From assembly GCA_015057085.1 (NCBI GenBank), contig SVFB01000100.1:55506-119505 (forward strand): a DNA stretch of 64,000 nt, in the 5' to 3' direction. Source of the stretch: Lachnospiraceae bacterium (GTDB lineage: Bacteria; Bacillota; Clostridia; Lachnospirales; Lachnospiraceae). The number at the start of each line of letters is the position of its first letter. The first letter of the stretch is position 1. The notes below the pieces were generated by a model. It made no database searches and was not told the DNA's origin. It was given only the letters and a program-made list of their open reading frames with translations. The position numbers and the translations under genes are program-made. Of the stretch, positions 56,185 to 64,000 are shown piece after piece.

Positions 56185-56222
56185 AAATGAAATCCTATGA
56201 TTCAAATGAAATACTATGATTC
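56185..56222. repeat. Tandem 19-base duplication spanning the truB stop codon
   Basis: AAATGAAATnCTATGATTC occurs twice in direct succession (56185-56203 and 56204-56222), with one difference. The truB stop codon lies in the copy nearer truB. Confidence 0.9.
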
Positions 56223-57104
56223 AAAAAATAATTTTACAGGCTTTAGGGTATCTTCTTTTTCTATATATTCATAGAGCCCGACAAACCGCCCATCCTCCCG
56301 ATATACTCTAAATCGGGTTCCGGCGGTTTGGGCAGAAAACTCTTCCATCATCTCCGGCATCAGTTTGTTTCCATTATCAATTGCCTTTGCATATTGATCT
56401 AAAGCAACAAGCTTATCATAGGAAAGAAAAACCGAATCCGTCGATTTCAGCCATGTATCAGAAAATTCTTCTTCTAATTCTTTAAGCGTATGCGCATCCT
56501 CTATCCTAAATTCGCTCACACGTGTACGAATCAGCTTTTCCATTGCGCCCCCGCAGCCAAGCTTATCGCCGATATCATTGCACAGGGTACGAATATAGGT
56601 CCCTTTAGAACAATGTATGCGCATCGTCACTCGCGGGAGATCGATTTTCTCTATCTCGATGGAGAAAACTTCTATTTCTCTTGGCTGACGCTCCACTGTA
56701 ATTCCTTGTCTTGCAAGATCGCATAGTTTTTGACCATTGACCTTTAATGCGGAATACATGGGCGGAATCTGACTTTGCTTGCCTACGAATTCCTTGATCA
56801 CAGAACGCACCGTTTCCTCATCCGGCAAATCAGAGCTTTCTTTTAGAACCGTTCCGGACATATCCTGTGTATCCGTCTGATATCCCAGCAAAAGGACGGT
56901 CCGATACTCTTTATCCTTATCCAGCAGAAGATCGCATACCTTAGTGGCATTGCCCAAACAAACAGGAAGAACGCCCTCCGCATCCGGATCAAGCGTTCCT
57001 GTATGTCCGATTTTCTTCTGATGAAAGATACCGCGCATTTTGGCTACCACATCAAAAGATGTAAAACCTTTTTCTTTATAAACATTGATAATTCCATTTA
57101 CCAT
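56214..57104 (-). CDS. truB: tRNA pseudouridine-55 synthase
   Basis: Makes pseudouridine 55 in the T loop of tRNAs. The 296-residue product opens with 'GIINVYKEKGFTSFDVV' and has the catalytic Asp motif 'HTGTLDPDAEGVLPVCLG' and 'CSKGTYIRTLCNDIGDKLG'. Three bases after the nrnA stop. Its stop codon lies in a short tandem duplication. Confidence 0.96.
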   Translation of the reverse strand: MVNGIINVYKEKGFTSFDVVAKMRGIFHQKKIGHTGTLDPDAEGVLPVCLGNATKVCDLLLDKDKEYRTVLLLGYQTDTQDMSGTVLKESSDLPDEETVRSVIKEFVGKQSQIPPMYSALKVNGQKLCDLARQGITVERQPREIEVFSIEIEKIDLPRVTMRIHCSKGTYIRTLCNDIGDKLGCGGAMEKLIRTRVSEFRIEDAHTLKELEEEFSDTWLKSTDSVFLSYDKLVALDQYAKAIDNGNKLMPEMMEEFSAQTAGTRFRVYREDGRFVGLYEYIEKEDTLKPVKLFFES

Positions 57105-57107
57105 AAA

Positions 57108-58055
57108 TTAAAAGTTCTTCTCCAATTCACCTAAAATCAAATGAATCGCTTCCTCAAGCGGACCTTGAATCGTAAAGCCTGCGGCTTTTTTATGTCCGCC
57201 TCCGTTAAATGTCATAGCAAGTGCAGCCAAATCGGTATCATCATTTGCACGAGTGCTTACTTTATATGTATGATCCTCATTTTCATAGAGGAACACTGCC
57301 ACTCTTACGCCTTTTGTAACGCGCAATTGCTGCACAATTCCATCCAGGTGCTTCGGCTCACAATCAAATTGAGCCATTTCTTCGAGGCTGATAACCGAAA
57401 GATTCACCTGTCCATCCAAATACAACTTTGAATTCAAAAGTGCCTTGCCGAGAATCTTGTTTTGATTAAATGTTTTCTGATAAAAGGTTTCATCTACGAT
57501 TTTAGTAAAATCAATTCCCTTTTGCATCAGCATTCCACCAAGGTCCATTGTTTCTCTGGAAGTGCAAGTATACTGGAACACGCCGGTATCATGAACCATT
57601 CCGGTGTACAGACATTCTGCAATTTCCTTTGTAATTTTGTCTTCATCAATCAGACGACAAACCAATTCGCAAGTACTGCTGGCATTCGGATCTATCACAT
57701 TTTCATCTGCAAAGGACTGATTGCTCACATGATGATCCACGCAAAGGGTTTTCTTGGCTGCTTCAAAATATTTTGCAGAATCGCCAAGTCTTCCCAAATC
57801 GCCGCAATCCAAAGCAATGTATAAATCGAAAATACGATTTTCGCTTCGGTCGCTATTGATATGATCCGAATATCTTAAAAACTTAAAAATATTCGGGATT
57901 GGATCAAGATATAAGCTGACTTCGATTTGTGGGAAATAGGTCTTGATATAATTCAATACACCAAGTGTTGATCCTACACAATCACCATCCGGGCGCACAT
58001 GCCCGGAAATTCCTACTGTCTTCACATTTTGCAAAATCTCATCCAGATGCTTCAT
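57108..58055 (-). CDS. nrnA: DHH/DHHA1 phosphoesterase (NrnA-like nanoRNase)
   Basis: Degrades short oligoribonucleotides and pAp in NrnA relatives. The 315-residue product has 'GHVRPDGDCVGSTLG', 'ALDCGDLGRLG', the DHH motif 'LCVDHHVSNQ' and the DHHA1 end 'NGGGHKKAAGF'. Directly adjacent to rbfA (next base), as in other Firmicutes. Confidence 0.92.
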   Translation of the reverse strand: MKHLDEILQNVKTVGISGHVRPDGDCVGSTLGVLNYIKTYFPQIEVSLYLDPIPNIFKFLRYSDHINSDRSENRIFDLYIALDCGDLGRLGDSAKYFEAAKKTLCVDHHVSNQSFADENVIDPNASSTCELVCRLIDEDKITKEIAECLYTGMVHDTGVFQYTCTSRETMDLGGMLMQKGIDFTKIVDETFYQKTFNQNKILGKALLNSKLYLDGQVNLSVISLEEMAQFDCEPKHLDGIVQQLRVTKGVRVAVFLYENEDHTYKVSTRANDDTDLAALAMTFNGGGHKKAAGFTIQGPLEEAIHLILGELEKNF

Positions 58056-58427
58056 TTAATTATCCTCTTTGCTGTTGTTGTTTCCCATGACCTCATCAAT
58101 CATATGAGACATGCGAATACCATACTCAATTGATTGATCCATAATAAATGTAATCTGAGGAGTATTGCGCAAATTAACGGAATGCGCAAGTTCTCTTCTG
58201 ATATATCCTTCTGCGGACTTTAATCCGGTCAGCGTATCCGCCTGGGCCTTTTCATCCCCCAAGACACTGATAAATGCCTTGGCGGTTTTAAGGTCCGGTG
58301 CTACTTCTACGGAAACAACACTTGTCATAGGATGAATTCGCGGATCTTTTACCTCGCGAATAATTTTTGACAACTCTCGCATCACTTCTTCGTTGATGCG
58401 AAGATTTTTATTGCTGTTTTTTCTCAT
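58056..58427 (-). CDS. rbfA: Ribosome-binding factor A
   Basis: 30S maturation factor with a KH-like fold. The 123-residue product has 'RINEEVMRELSKIIREVKDPRI', 'VSVEVAPDLKTAKAFISVLGD' and 'RTPQITFIMDQSIEYGIRMSHMID'. Its ATG overlaps the infB stop (TAATG). Confidence 0.95.
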   Translation of the reverse strand: MRKNSNKNLRINEEVMRELSKIIREVKDPRIHPMTSVVSVEVAPDLKTAKAFISVLGDEKAQADTLTGLKSAEGYIRRELAHSVNLRNTPQITFIMDQSIEYGIRMSHMIDEVMGNNNSKEDN

Positions 58428-61111
58428 TATCTAGGTACCTCTACCATTTCATATGCTTCAACCTGATCCATTTCCTGAAGATCATTAAAGCCATCAAATA
58501 CAAGACCACACTCGTAATTTGATTTTACTTCCTTTACGTCATCCTTAAATCTCTTAAGAGAAGCAAGTTCTCCTTCGAAGATCTGAGTACCTTCACGAGT
58601 GATGCGAACCTTGCAGCCGCGCTTGATGACACCGTCTAAGACATAAGAACCTGCAATTGTTCCCACACCGGATGCCTTAAAGGTCTGACGTACTTCTGCA
58701 TGACCGATAATCTTCTCTTCGAAGATTGGATCAAGCATACCCTTCATCGCAGCTTCCACATCTTCGATGGCATTGTAGATGACCTTATAGAGACGAACAT
58801 CTACGCCTTCGTTCTCTGCGGTTGCCTTTGCAATTGGGTCAAGACGCACGTTAAATCCAATGATGATTGCATTTGATGCAGATGCAAGAATCACATCACT
58901 TTCATTGATTGCACCAACACCACCGTGGATTACCTTAACTGCAACTTCTTCATTTGAAAGCTTCACAAGTGACTGCTTTACAGCTTCTACAGAGCCTTGA
59001 ACATCAGCTTTTACGATGATATCAAGTTCTTTCATATTTCCGGACTGAATCTGTGAGAACAAGTCATCAAGAGACATTCTTGACTTGGTTTCTTCCACAA
59101 GCTTGTTCTTCTCTTCTGAAATATAAGTATCTGCAAAAGATTTTGCATCCTTTTCGGAATCACAGGCAACAAAGGTTTCTCCTGCGGCCGGAACGGAATT
59201 CAAACCTAAAATTTCAACCGGTGTGGAAGGTGTTGCAGTCTTCACGCGACGTCCCTTATCATCTACCATGGCACGAACTTTACCATAGCTGCTTCCGCAA
59301 GCAATTGGATCACCAACATGTAATGTACCTTTTTGTACCAATACAGTTGCAACCGCACCACGTCCTTTATCGAGCTGTGCTTCGATGACAAGACCTCTTG
59401 CATTACGATTTGGATTTGCCTTTAATTCTAAGACTTCGGCAGTCAAAAGAATCATCTCGAGCAAATTGTCGATACCTTCTTTGGTATGTGCAGATACAGG
59501 ACAGAAAATTGTGCTTCCACCCCAATCTTCAGGAATCAATTCATATTCGGAAAGTTCCTGCTTAACCTTGTCGATATTTGCAGATGGCTTATCAATCTTG
59601 TTGATTGCCACGATAATTTCTACTCCCGCAGCTCTTGCATGATTAATTGCTTCTACAGTCTGAGGCATTACACCGTCATCAGCTGCAACCACGAGGATTG
59701 CTATATCTGTAGAATTTGCACCACGCATACGCATTGCGGTAAATGCTTCATGTCCCGGTGTATCCAGGAATGTGATATTTCTACCATTGATAGATACGAC
59801 AGATGCACCAATGTGCTGTGTAATACCACCGGCTTCTCTGTCAGTGACTCTTGTCTCTCTGATTGCATCAAGGAGAGAAGTTTTACCATGGTCAACGTGT
59901 CCCATTACGCAGACTACAGGTGGACGGCTAACCATAACAGCTTCATCTTCTTCTTCTTCTTTCAGAAGTTCTGCGATGACATCAACCTTTTCTTCCGGCT
60001 CACAGATATAATTGAATTCCAATGCGATTTCTTCCGCTGTTTCAAAGTCAATTTCATGATTAACCGTAACCATCTGGCCCTTCATGAAGAGCTTCTTAAC
60101 AATTGCAGATGGCTGCTGTTTCAAACGATCTGCGAAATCGCGAATCACGATGCGCTCCGGAATTGAAACGGTCTTAATCTCGTTTGGATCTTCCTGTGGC
60201 TTTGGCTGTTGTTGCTGAGGTTTCTTCTTGCCGCCATGCTTTTCAAGATTGACATAATTTTCCTGACGCTTGCCAAGTCTATCATGATCTTGACGCTTAT
60301 TCTTTCCGTTATTGTTTCTACCGTTGTTGCGGCCGTTGTTTTTGTTGTCATTCGATGCAGCAACCGGTACGGCAGCATTATTGTTATTGCGATCATTTCT
60401 GCGATCGTTATTACGGTCGTTATTGCGGTCGTTTCTGCGATCGTTATTGCGATTATTATTGCGGTCGTTATTGCGGTCGTTATTGCGATCATTATTGCGA
60501 TCGTTTCTACGATCATTGCTGCGTTCATTTTTAGCAGGACGATTTTCGTTATCGCGCTCCTGTCGATTCTGCTGTGGAGCCTGTGTTGTTTGATTATCCT
60601 TCTTTAAGAATTCATCATTATTTCCAGCAGTACGCTCGCTGATTGGACGCATTGCACGCTCTCCAACCGGTCTTGGCTTGATGATGCCGCGGCTTTCAGG
60701 TCTTGCTACATGATTATCACGTCTTCCCTGTCCGTCTCTGCTTTGACCATCTCTCTTTTGACCGTTATTTCTCTGGCCCGGCTTGCGATCTTTGCTGTAT
60801 TGTGCATTATAAACCGCAGTGATGCTGGACTTCTTCTTAGGACGATCTCCGGAAGGAGCCGGTGTACGAAAAATATTTTTCTTATGTTCTTCTGTTTTTG
60901 CTTCATCAGCTTTTGGAGCATCTGATTTTGATACATCATTCTTTGCAGGTGCAGCCTTTGCAAACTTCTTGCGGACAATTTCCTGTGCTGCATCTTCAAT
61001 ACCACTTTGCGCACTCTTTACTTCAAATTCTGAGCCGCTTAAAGCTGTGATGACATCTTTTGATTCTATGTTTAATTCTTTTGCAAGTTCATGAACTCTC
61101 ATTTTTGCCAT
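58427..61111 (-). CDS. infB: Translation initiation factor IF-2
   Basis: GTPase that brings initiator tRNA to the 30S subunit. The 894-residue product has the N-terminal IF2N domain ([18 protein letters not shown]), a long disordered region (about 50-310) with an Asn/Asp/Arg repeat at 195-245, a second IF2N unit ('[26 protein letters not shown]'), the G domain ('[17 protein letters not shown]', '[16 protein letters not shown]', 'NKIDK') and the C-terminal domains. GGAGG lies upstream of the start. Confidence 0.97.
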   Translation of the reverse strand: MAKMRVHELAKELNIESKDVITALSGSEFEVKSAQSGIEDAAQEIVRKKFAKAAPAKNDVSKSDAPKADEAKTEEHKKNIFRTPAPSGDRPKKKSSITAVYNAQYSKDRKPGQRNNGQKRDGQSRDGQGRRDNHVARPESRGIIKPRPVGERAMRPISERTAGNNDEFLKKDNQTTQAPQQNRQERDNENRPAKNERSNDRRNDRNNDRNNDRNNDRNNNRNNDRRNDRNNDRNNDRRNDRNNNNAAVPVAASNDNKNNGRNNGRNNNGKNKRQDHDRLGKRQENYVNLEKHGGKKKPQQQQPKPQEDPNEIKTVSIPERIVIRDFADRLKQQPSAIVKKLFMKGQMVTVNHEIDFETAEEIALEFNYICEPEEKVDVIAELLKEEEEDEAVMVSRPPVVCVMGHVDHGKTSLLDAIRETRVTDREAGGITQHIGASVVSINGRNITFLDTPGHEAFTAMRMRGANSTDIAILVVAADDGVMPQTVEAINHARAAGVEIIVAINKIDKPSANIDKVKQELSEYELIPEDWGGSTIFCPVSAHTKEGIDNLLEMILLTAEVLELKANPNRNARGLVIEAQLDKGRGAVATVLVQKGTLHVGDPIACGSSYGKVRAMVDDKGRRVKTATPSTPVEILGLNSVPAAGETFVACDSEKDAKSFADTYISEEKNKLVEETKSRMSLDDLFSQIQSGNMKELDIIVKADVQGSVEAVKQSLVKLSNEEVAVKVIHGGVGAINESDVILASASNAIIIGFNVRLDPIAKATAENEGVDVRLYKVIYNAIEDVEAAMKGMLDPIFEEKIIGHAEVRQTFKASGVGTIAGSYVLDGVIKRGCKVRITREGTQIFEGELASLKRFKDDVKEVKSNYECGLVFDGFNDLQEMDQVEAYEMVEVPR
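60377..60529 (-). repeat. In-frame repeat encoding the Asn-Asp-Arg tract of IF-2
   Basis: Imperfect nine- to twelve-base units coding for [12 protein letters not shown] run through about 150 bases. They encode a low-complexity linker and are likely to vary in length between strains. Confidence 0.85.
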
Positions 61112-61129
61112 ATATCTATGTTACCTCCA

Positions 61130-61450
61130 TTATTCAGTTTTGTCAGATTTTAGTTTCTTCTCTACCGCTCTGGCCAAATTTTCATCGTTTACGGATAGGG
61201 ATGCACGGAATTCTTTTCCAATTGCATTTCCTAATTCGTCTTTTGTACCGTAAATATAAAACGGGACTTCATAAAAATTTGACATATCGGAAAAATGTTT
61301 CTTTGTATTGTCTGAGGCATCTTCCGCCACAATTACAAGATAGGATTTCCCTTTTTTTACCGATTGTTCTGTAGAGAATTCCCCGCTGGCGATATTACCG
61401 GACTTTTCTGCAAGTCCCAACATGGATAATGCCTTATTTTGCATTTGCAT
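61130..61450 (-). CDS. ylxQ: L7Ae-family K-turn RNA-binding protein (YlxQ)
   Basis: 106-residue protein with the L7Ae fold: 'LSMLGLAEKSGNIASGEFSTEQSVKKGKSYLVIVAEDASDNTKK'. Relatives bind kink-turn RNAs. It overlaps the end of ylxR by 17 bases, and a second in-frame ATG at 61444 is an alternative start. Confidence 0.85.
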   Translation of the reverse strand: MQMQNKALSMLGLAEKSGNIASGEFSTEQSVKKGKSYLVIVAEDASDNTKKHFSDMSNFYEVPFYIYGTKDELGNAIGKEFRASLSVNDENLARAVEKKLKSDKTE

Positions 61451-61706
61451 TCATCTCCTTTGTCAGTTCCTCGATAACCTCCGGCGGAATCGAAACCTTT
61501 AATGAGCGTTCAAGACCCTTGGTCTTAATTGCTTTTGCCAAACAATCCGGATGATTGCAGATATATGCGCCTCTTCCGTTCATTCGGCCTGTCAAATCAA
61601 GCTTAATTTCATCCTCATTTGTTTTGACGATGCGAACCAGTTCTCTTTTCGGTTTCATTTCTTTACATCCCACACAAACGCGTGCAGGAATTTTCTTATT
61701 CGCCAT
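61434..61706 (-). CDS. ylxR: YlxR-family protein (RnpM)
   Basis: 90-residue basic protein with 'RVCVGCKEMKPKRELVRIV' and 'GRMNGRGAYICNHPDCLAKAIK', the YlxR signature. A B. subtilis relative (RnpM) binds RNase P. GAGGT precedes the start; 42 bases after nusA. Confidence 0.9.
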   Translation of the reverse strand: MANKKIPARVCVGCKEMKPKRELVRIVKTNEDEIKLDLTGRMNGRGAYICNHPDCLAKAIKTKGLERSLKVSIPPEVIEELTKEMNANAK

Positions 61707-61748
61707 TTTATTACCTCAAATATCTAAATATAATTACTTTCGATTGCT

Positions 61749-62891
61749 TTATTCAGCGTTTTCTCCGGTTTCCTCCTCGAAGTATTCACCGTCTTCATCA
61801 TAGTACTCTTCATCATCATAGTACTCATTCTCATAATCAAGGATATCTCCGGCCTCGCGAGCCTGAGTCTCACTCTTGATATCAATCTTATATCCGGTCA
61901 AACGTGCTGCAAGGCGCGCATTCTGACCTTCTTTACCGATTGCAAGAGAAAGCTGATAATCCGGTACAACAACCTTTGCAGACTTCTCATCAGCATCAGC
62001 GATAACGGAAATAACCTTTGCCGGTGAAAGTGCATTCTGAATTAAGATAGCAGGATTCTCATCCCATGTGATGATATCAATCTTCTCACCGCGTAATTCA
62101 TGCACAATCGCATTGACACGTGCACCATTCATACCTACGCAAGCACCTACAGGATCAACATCCGGATCATTGGACCAAACGGCAATCTTTGTACGGCTTC
62201 CTGCTTCACGGGAAATTGCTTTGATTTCTACGATTCCGTCCTTCACTTCTGTTACTTCTGATTCAAACAATCTCTTCACAAGTTCAGGATGTGTTCTGGA
62301 TACGAGAATCTTAGGTCCCTTTGTTGCAGATTTTACTTCCACAATATAAACCTTAATACGCTCGGTTGGTGTATAAGTTTCGCCCTTAATCTGTTCATTC
62401 TCTGTTAAAAGAGCATCCGCTTTGCCAAGATTGATGCTGACATTCTTGCCAACGAATCTCTGGACTACACCGGTTACTACATCTTTTTCTTTTGAGATAT
62501 ACTCATCATATACAATCTTTCTCTCTTCTTCACGAATCTTCTGTAAGATCACATTCTTTGCATTCTGAGTTGCAATACGTCCAAATTCCTTTGACTGGAT
62601 TTCTATCGGAACCACATCACCGATTTCGTATTTTCCATCAATTTCCTGTGCCTTTTCGAGAGAGATTTCCTCGCTTGGCACAACAACCTCATCTACAACA
62701 GTCTTATCAAGGAAGCAGTGATATTCACATGTCTCAGGATCAATTGTCACTCGAACATTATCAGAAGTTCCGAAGTGGTTTTTGCATGCCGTTACAAGAG
62801 AAGTTTCGATTGCTTCAAGCAAGGTTTCTTTGCTGATATTTTTCTCCTGTTCTAAGACATTTAATGCCTCTAATAATTCTGAATTAGCCAT
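61749..62891 (-). CDS. nusA: Transcription termination/antitermination factor NusA
   Basis: The 380-residue product has the N-terminal RNA polymerase-binding domain (MANSELLEALNVLEQEKNISKETLLEAIETSLV), an S1 domain ('KDVVTGVVQRFVGKNVSINLG'), two KH domains ('GMNGARVNAIVHELRGEKIDII', 'IGKEGQNARLAARLTGYKIDI') and an acidic tail. It lacks the extra C-terminal repeats of E. coli NusA, as usual for Firmicutes. AGGAGG precedes the start. Confidence 0.97.
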   Translation of the reverse strand: MANSELLEALNVLEQEKNISKETLLEAIETSLVTACKNHFGTSDNVRVTIDPETCEYHCFLDKTVVDEVVVPSEEISLEKAQEIDGKYEIGDVVPIEIQSKEFGRIATQNAKNVILQKIREEERKIVYDEYISKEKDVVTGVVQRFVGKNVSINLGKADALLTENEQIKGETYTPTERIKVYIVEVKSATKGPKILVSRTHPELVKRLFESEVTEVKDGIVEIKAISREAGSRTKIAVWSNDPDVDPVGACVGMNGARVNAIVHELRGEKIDIITWDENPAILIQNALSPAKVISVIADADEKSAKVVVPDYQLSLAIGKEGQNARLAARLTGYKIDIKSETQAREAGDILDYENEYYDDEEYYDEDGEYFEEETGENAE

Positions 62892-62914
62892 TTTTGTTTT
62901 TTCCTCCTAAATTG

Positions 62915-63379
62915 TTAAAAGTCAATTGCCTGACGAATCAGTGCAATATCGCTCTTTGAAAATACTTTATCTTCATCACCGATTGTAATGGTGACCGTAT
63001 CTTTGTCATACGCTTTTAAAGCGCCTGTAAATTCTTTTGCGTGATCAATTGCCTTATATGTGCGAATCTCTACATCTTTGCCCATATTGCGCACATAATC
63101 GCGCTCTTTCTTAAGTGGACGGCCAAGTCCCGGAGAACTCACCTCAAAAATATACGCATCCGGAATATAATCCTCCTCTTCGAGAATCGGATCCATCGCT
63201 CTGGATACAATTTCACAATCATCCACAGTAATTCCGCCTTCTTTGTCGATATAAAGACGCAAATACCATGTTCCAGCTTCCTTTACATATTCTGCATCCA
63301 CCAGTTCAAAATGATGTTCTGCCAGAATTGGTGCCACAAGCTGTTCTGCCTTTGCTGCATAATCTGCTGCTTTTGACAT
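62915..63379 (-). CDS. rimP: Ribosome maturation factor RimP
   Basis: 30S assembly factor. The 154-residue product has 'LVDAEYVKEAGTWYLRLYIDKEGGITVDDCEIVSRAMDP' and 'YIFEVSSPGLGRPLKKERDY', family signatures. AGAGGTG precedes the start. First gene of the nusA-infB-ribF operon. Confidence 0.95.
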   Translation of the reverse strand: MSKAADYAAKAEQLVAPILAEHHFELVDAEYVKEAGTWYLRLYIDKEGGITVDDCEIVSRAMDPILEEEDYIPDAYIFEVSSPGLGRPLKKERDYVRNMGKDVEIRTYKAIDHAKEFTGALKAYDKDTVTITIGDEDKVFSKSDIALIRQAIDF

Positions 63380-63440
63380 TCATACACCTCTTTTCAATGT
63401 TCAGTTTTCAGTTGTAACATAATTAAGCCCTAAACATAAA

Positions 63441-63468
63441 TTGAGAGAGGACCGATGTCCTCTCTCAA
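63441..63468. promoter_or_regulatory. Perfect 12-bp hairpin at the start of the rimP-nusA transcript
   Basis: Minus-strand TTGAGAGAGGAC - ATCG - GTCCTCTCTCAA begins about 20 bases after the predicted transcription start and is followed by TTTATGTTTAG. It could be an attenuator-type terminator or a 5' stabilising structure. Confidence 0.7.
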
Positions 63469-63494
63469 TCAACAGTTACCTTAATTACTAAAAT

Positions 63495-63523
63495 AATATA
63501 ACACCAAAATCTAGTAAAATCAA
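63495..63523 (-). promoter_or_regulatory. Promoter of the rimP-nusA-infB operon
   Basis: Minus-strand TTGATT (63518-63523), 17-base spacer, TATATT (63495-63500) with TG before it. About 110 bases upstream of rimP. Confidence 0.75.
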
Positions 63524-63573
63524 GGTTTTTCGAGATTAATTTTAATTCTTTTTGATTTTTTCGAAAAAAGTAC

Positions 63574-63602
63574 TTGCCAAAAGCTTCCTGTCATGTTAAA
63601 TT
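63574..63602 (+). promoter_or_regulatory. tRNA-Glu promoter
   Basis: TTGCCA (63574-63579), 17-base spacer, TAAATT (63597-63602) with TG before it, just upstream of the first tRNA. Confidence 0.65.
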
Positions 63603-63609
63603 AATACAC

Positions 63610-63681
63610 GGTTCGTTGGTCAAGCGGTTAAGACGCCGCCCTCTCACGGCGGAAACACGGGTTCGATTCCCGTACGGACTG
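63610..63681 (+). tRNA. tRNA-Glu (CTC)
   Basis: 72 bases fold into a cloverleaf. The anticodon stem is CCGCC/GGCGG around loop CTCTCAC, giving anticodon CTC. T arm GGGTTCGATTCCC. The acceptor stem pairs GGTTCGT with ACGGACT, with a G1-T72 wobble. CCA is not encoded. Confidence 0.93.
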
Positions 63682-63693
63682 CTTCTTAAATAT

Positions 63694-63765
63694 GGTTCCT
63701 TGGTCAAGCGGTTAAGACGTCGCCCTCTCACGGCGAAAACAGGGGTTCGATTCCCCTAGGAACTG
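63694..63765 (+). tRNA. tRNA-Glu (CTC), second copy
   Basis: 72 bases, 12 bases after the first tRNA. Anticodon stem TCGCC/GGCGA around CTCTCAC, anticodon CTC; acceptor GGTTCCT with AGGAACT. It differs from the first copy in the acceptor, anticodon and T stems but not in the anticodon. CCA is not encoded. Confidence 0.92.
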
Positions 63766-63800
63766 CTACTGTAAATTGAAAAATTTAACAGCCCAACCCA

Positions 63801-63836
63801 AAAGGACATCGCGAAAGCGATGTCCTTTCTTTTTAT
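63801..63836 (+). terminator. Terminator of the tRNA-Glu pair
   Basis: AAAGGACATCGC - GAAA - GCGATGTCCTTT followed by CTTTTT. Confidence 0.92.
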
Positions 63837-63859
63837 GATATTACCATTTTATTACCATC

Positions 63860-64000
63860 TTACTTTTTCGTTTTAACAGTTTTAGAATATGTTTTCCAAG
63901 ATGAATAGTACTTCTTTCCATTCACCGTTTTATAACATCTGATTCTAATATAATAATTCTTATTTCCTGTTAATTCTGTAATCTTATTTGAAGTATTCTC
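63860..64000 (-). CDS. C-terminal end of a surface-type protein (5' end beyond the window)
   Basis: An open minus-strand frame runs from the window edge to TAA at 63860 and gives 46 residues ending 'YYIRIRCYKTVNGKKYYSSW' and a Lys-rich tail. This pattern (Y-x-R-x-R-x-Y-K…NGKxYYSxWS) is that of a fibronectin type III-like domain found at the end of many secreted proteins of Lachnospiraceae. The rest of the gene lies outside. Confidence 0.65.
   Translation of the reverse strand, partial: ENTSNKITELTGNKNYYIRIRCYKTVNGKKYYSSWKTYSKTVKTKK

Noticed and set aside
60209..60607. Long plus-strand frames opposite the IF-2 linker
   Set aside because: They result from the low-complexity N/D/R repeat read on the other strand and in other frames.

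Overview
The window is a 64 kb piece of a low-GC Firmicute chromosome, almost certainly from the family Lachnospiraceae (Clostridia). The evidence is the gene content and order: a rimP-nusA-ylxR-ylxQ-infB-rbfA-nrnA-truB-ribF operon followed by rpsO-pnp, a glmS ribozyme, an NfnAB pair, a sodium-pump type decarboxylase locus, and several families mostly seen in that group (DUF5716, DUF5717, DUF6062, DUF5662, DUF1292). Nearly all genes lie on the minus strand. I see no insertion sequence, prophage, CRISPR array or obvious island, so this is core genome with some unusual genes in it.

Layout. 1-6.9 kb: the end of a MshEN/CheX-like protein, thrC, a stand-alone protein with two AP2-like domains, leuCD with a divergent LysR regulator, and a DUF6062 protein. 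6.9-11 kb: leuS, then ilvN-ilvC. 11-16 kb: comM-dprA-topA. 16-18.9 kb: a GlgX-like GH13 protein that appears to have lost all catalytic residues, coupled to a DUF5662 gene, with a divergent DUF1292 gene. 18.9-29 kb: an apparent operon DUF5717 - DUF5716 (Hsp70/actin-like) - TPR protein - two-TM coiled-coil protein - gltX - UvrD-like helicase. 29-36 kb: an apparent operon of a very His-rich G3E GTPase, a second divergent G3E GTPase, nfnA, nfnB and a P-type ATPase. 36-40 kb: an ABC ATPase and an FtsX-type permease with a long external coiled coil. 40-44.4 kb: a LeuA fused to an AraC-type DNA-binding domain, then glmS with its ribozyme. 44.4-49.7 kb: a five-gene biotin-dependent carboxyltransferase/sodium-pump operon. 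49.8-63.4 kb: scpAB, pnp, rpsO, an NlpC/P60 hydrolase and the nusA-infB operon. 63.6-64 kb: two tRNA-Glu genes and the end of a surface protein.

How it fits together. Branched-chain and threonine metabolism recurs along the window (thrC, leuCD plus LysR, leuS, ilvNC, leuA) but in separate transcription units. The short leaders leave no room for T-boxes, so control of leuCD probably rests with the LysR protein and that of leuA perhaps with its own fused DNA-binding domain. The most notable observation is this LeuA-AraC fusion: an enzyme with a C-terminal leucine-responsive domain followed directly by a full AraC-type double helix-turn-helix, which could be a leucine-sensing trigger enzyme. Next come the inactive-looking GH13 protein, the uncharacterised DUF5717/DUF5716 operon, the long inverted repeat in the pnp leader, and the two-AP2 protein. 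All family assignments are by eye from motifs; no database search was run.
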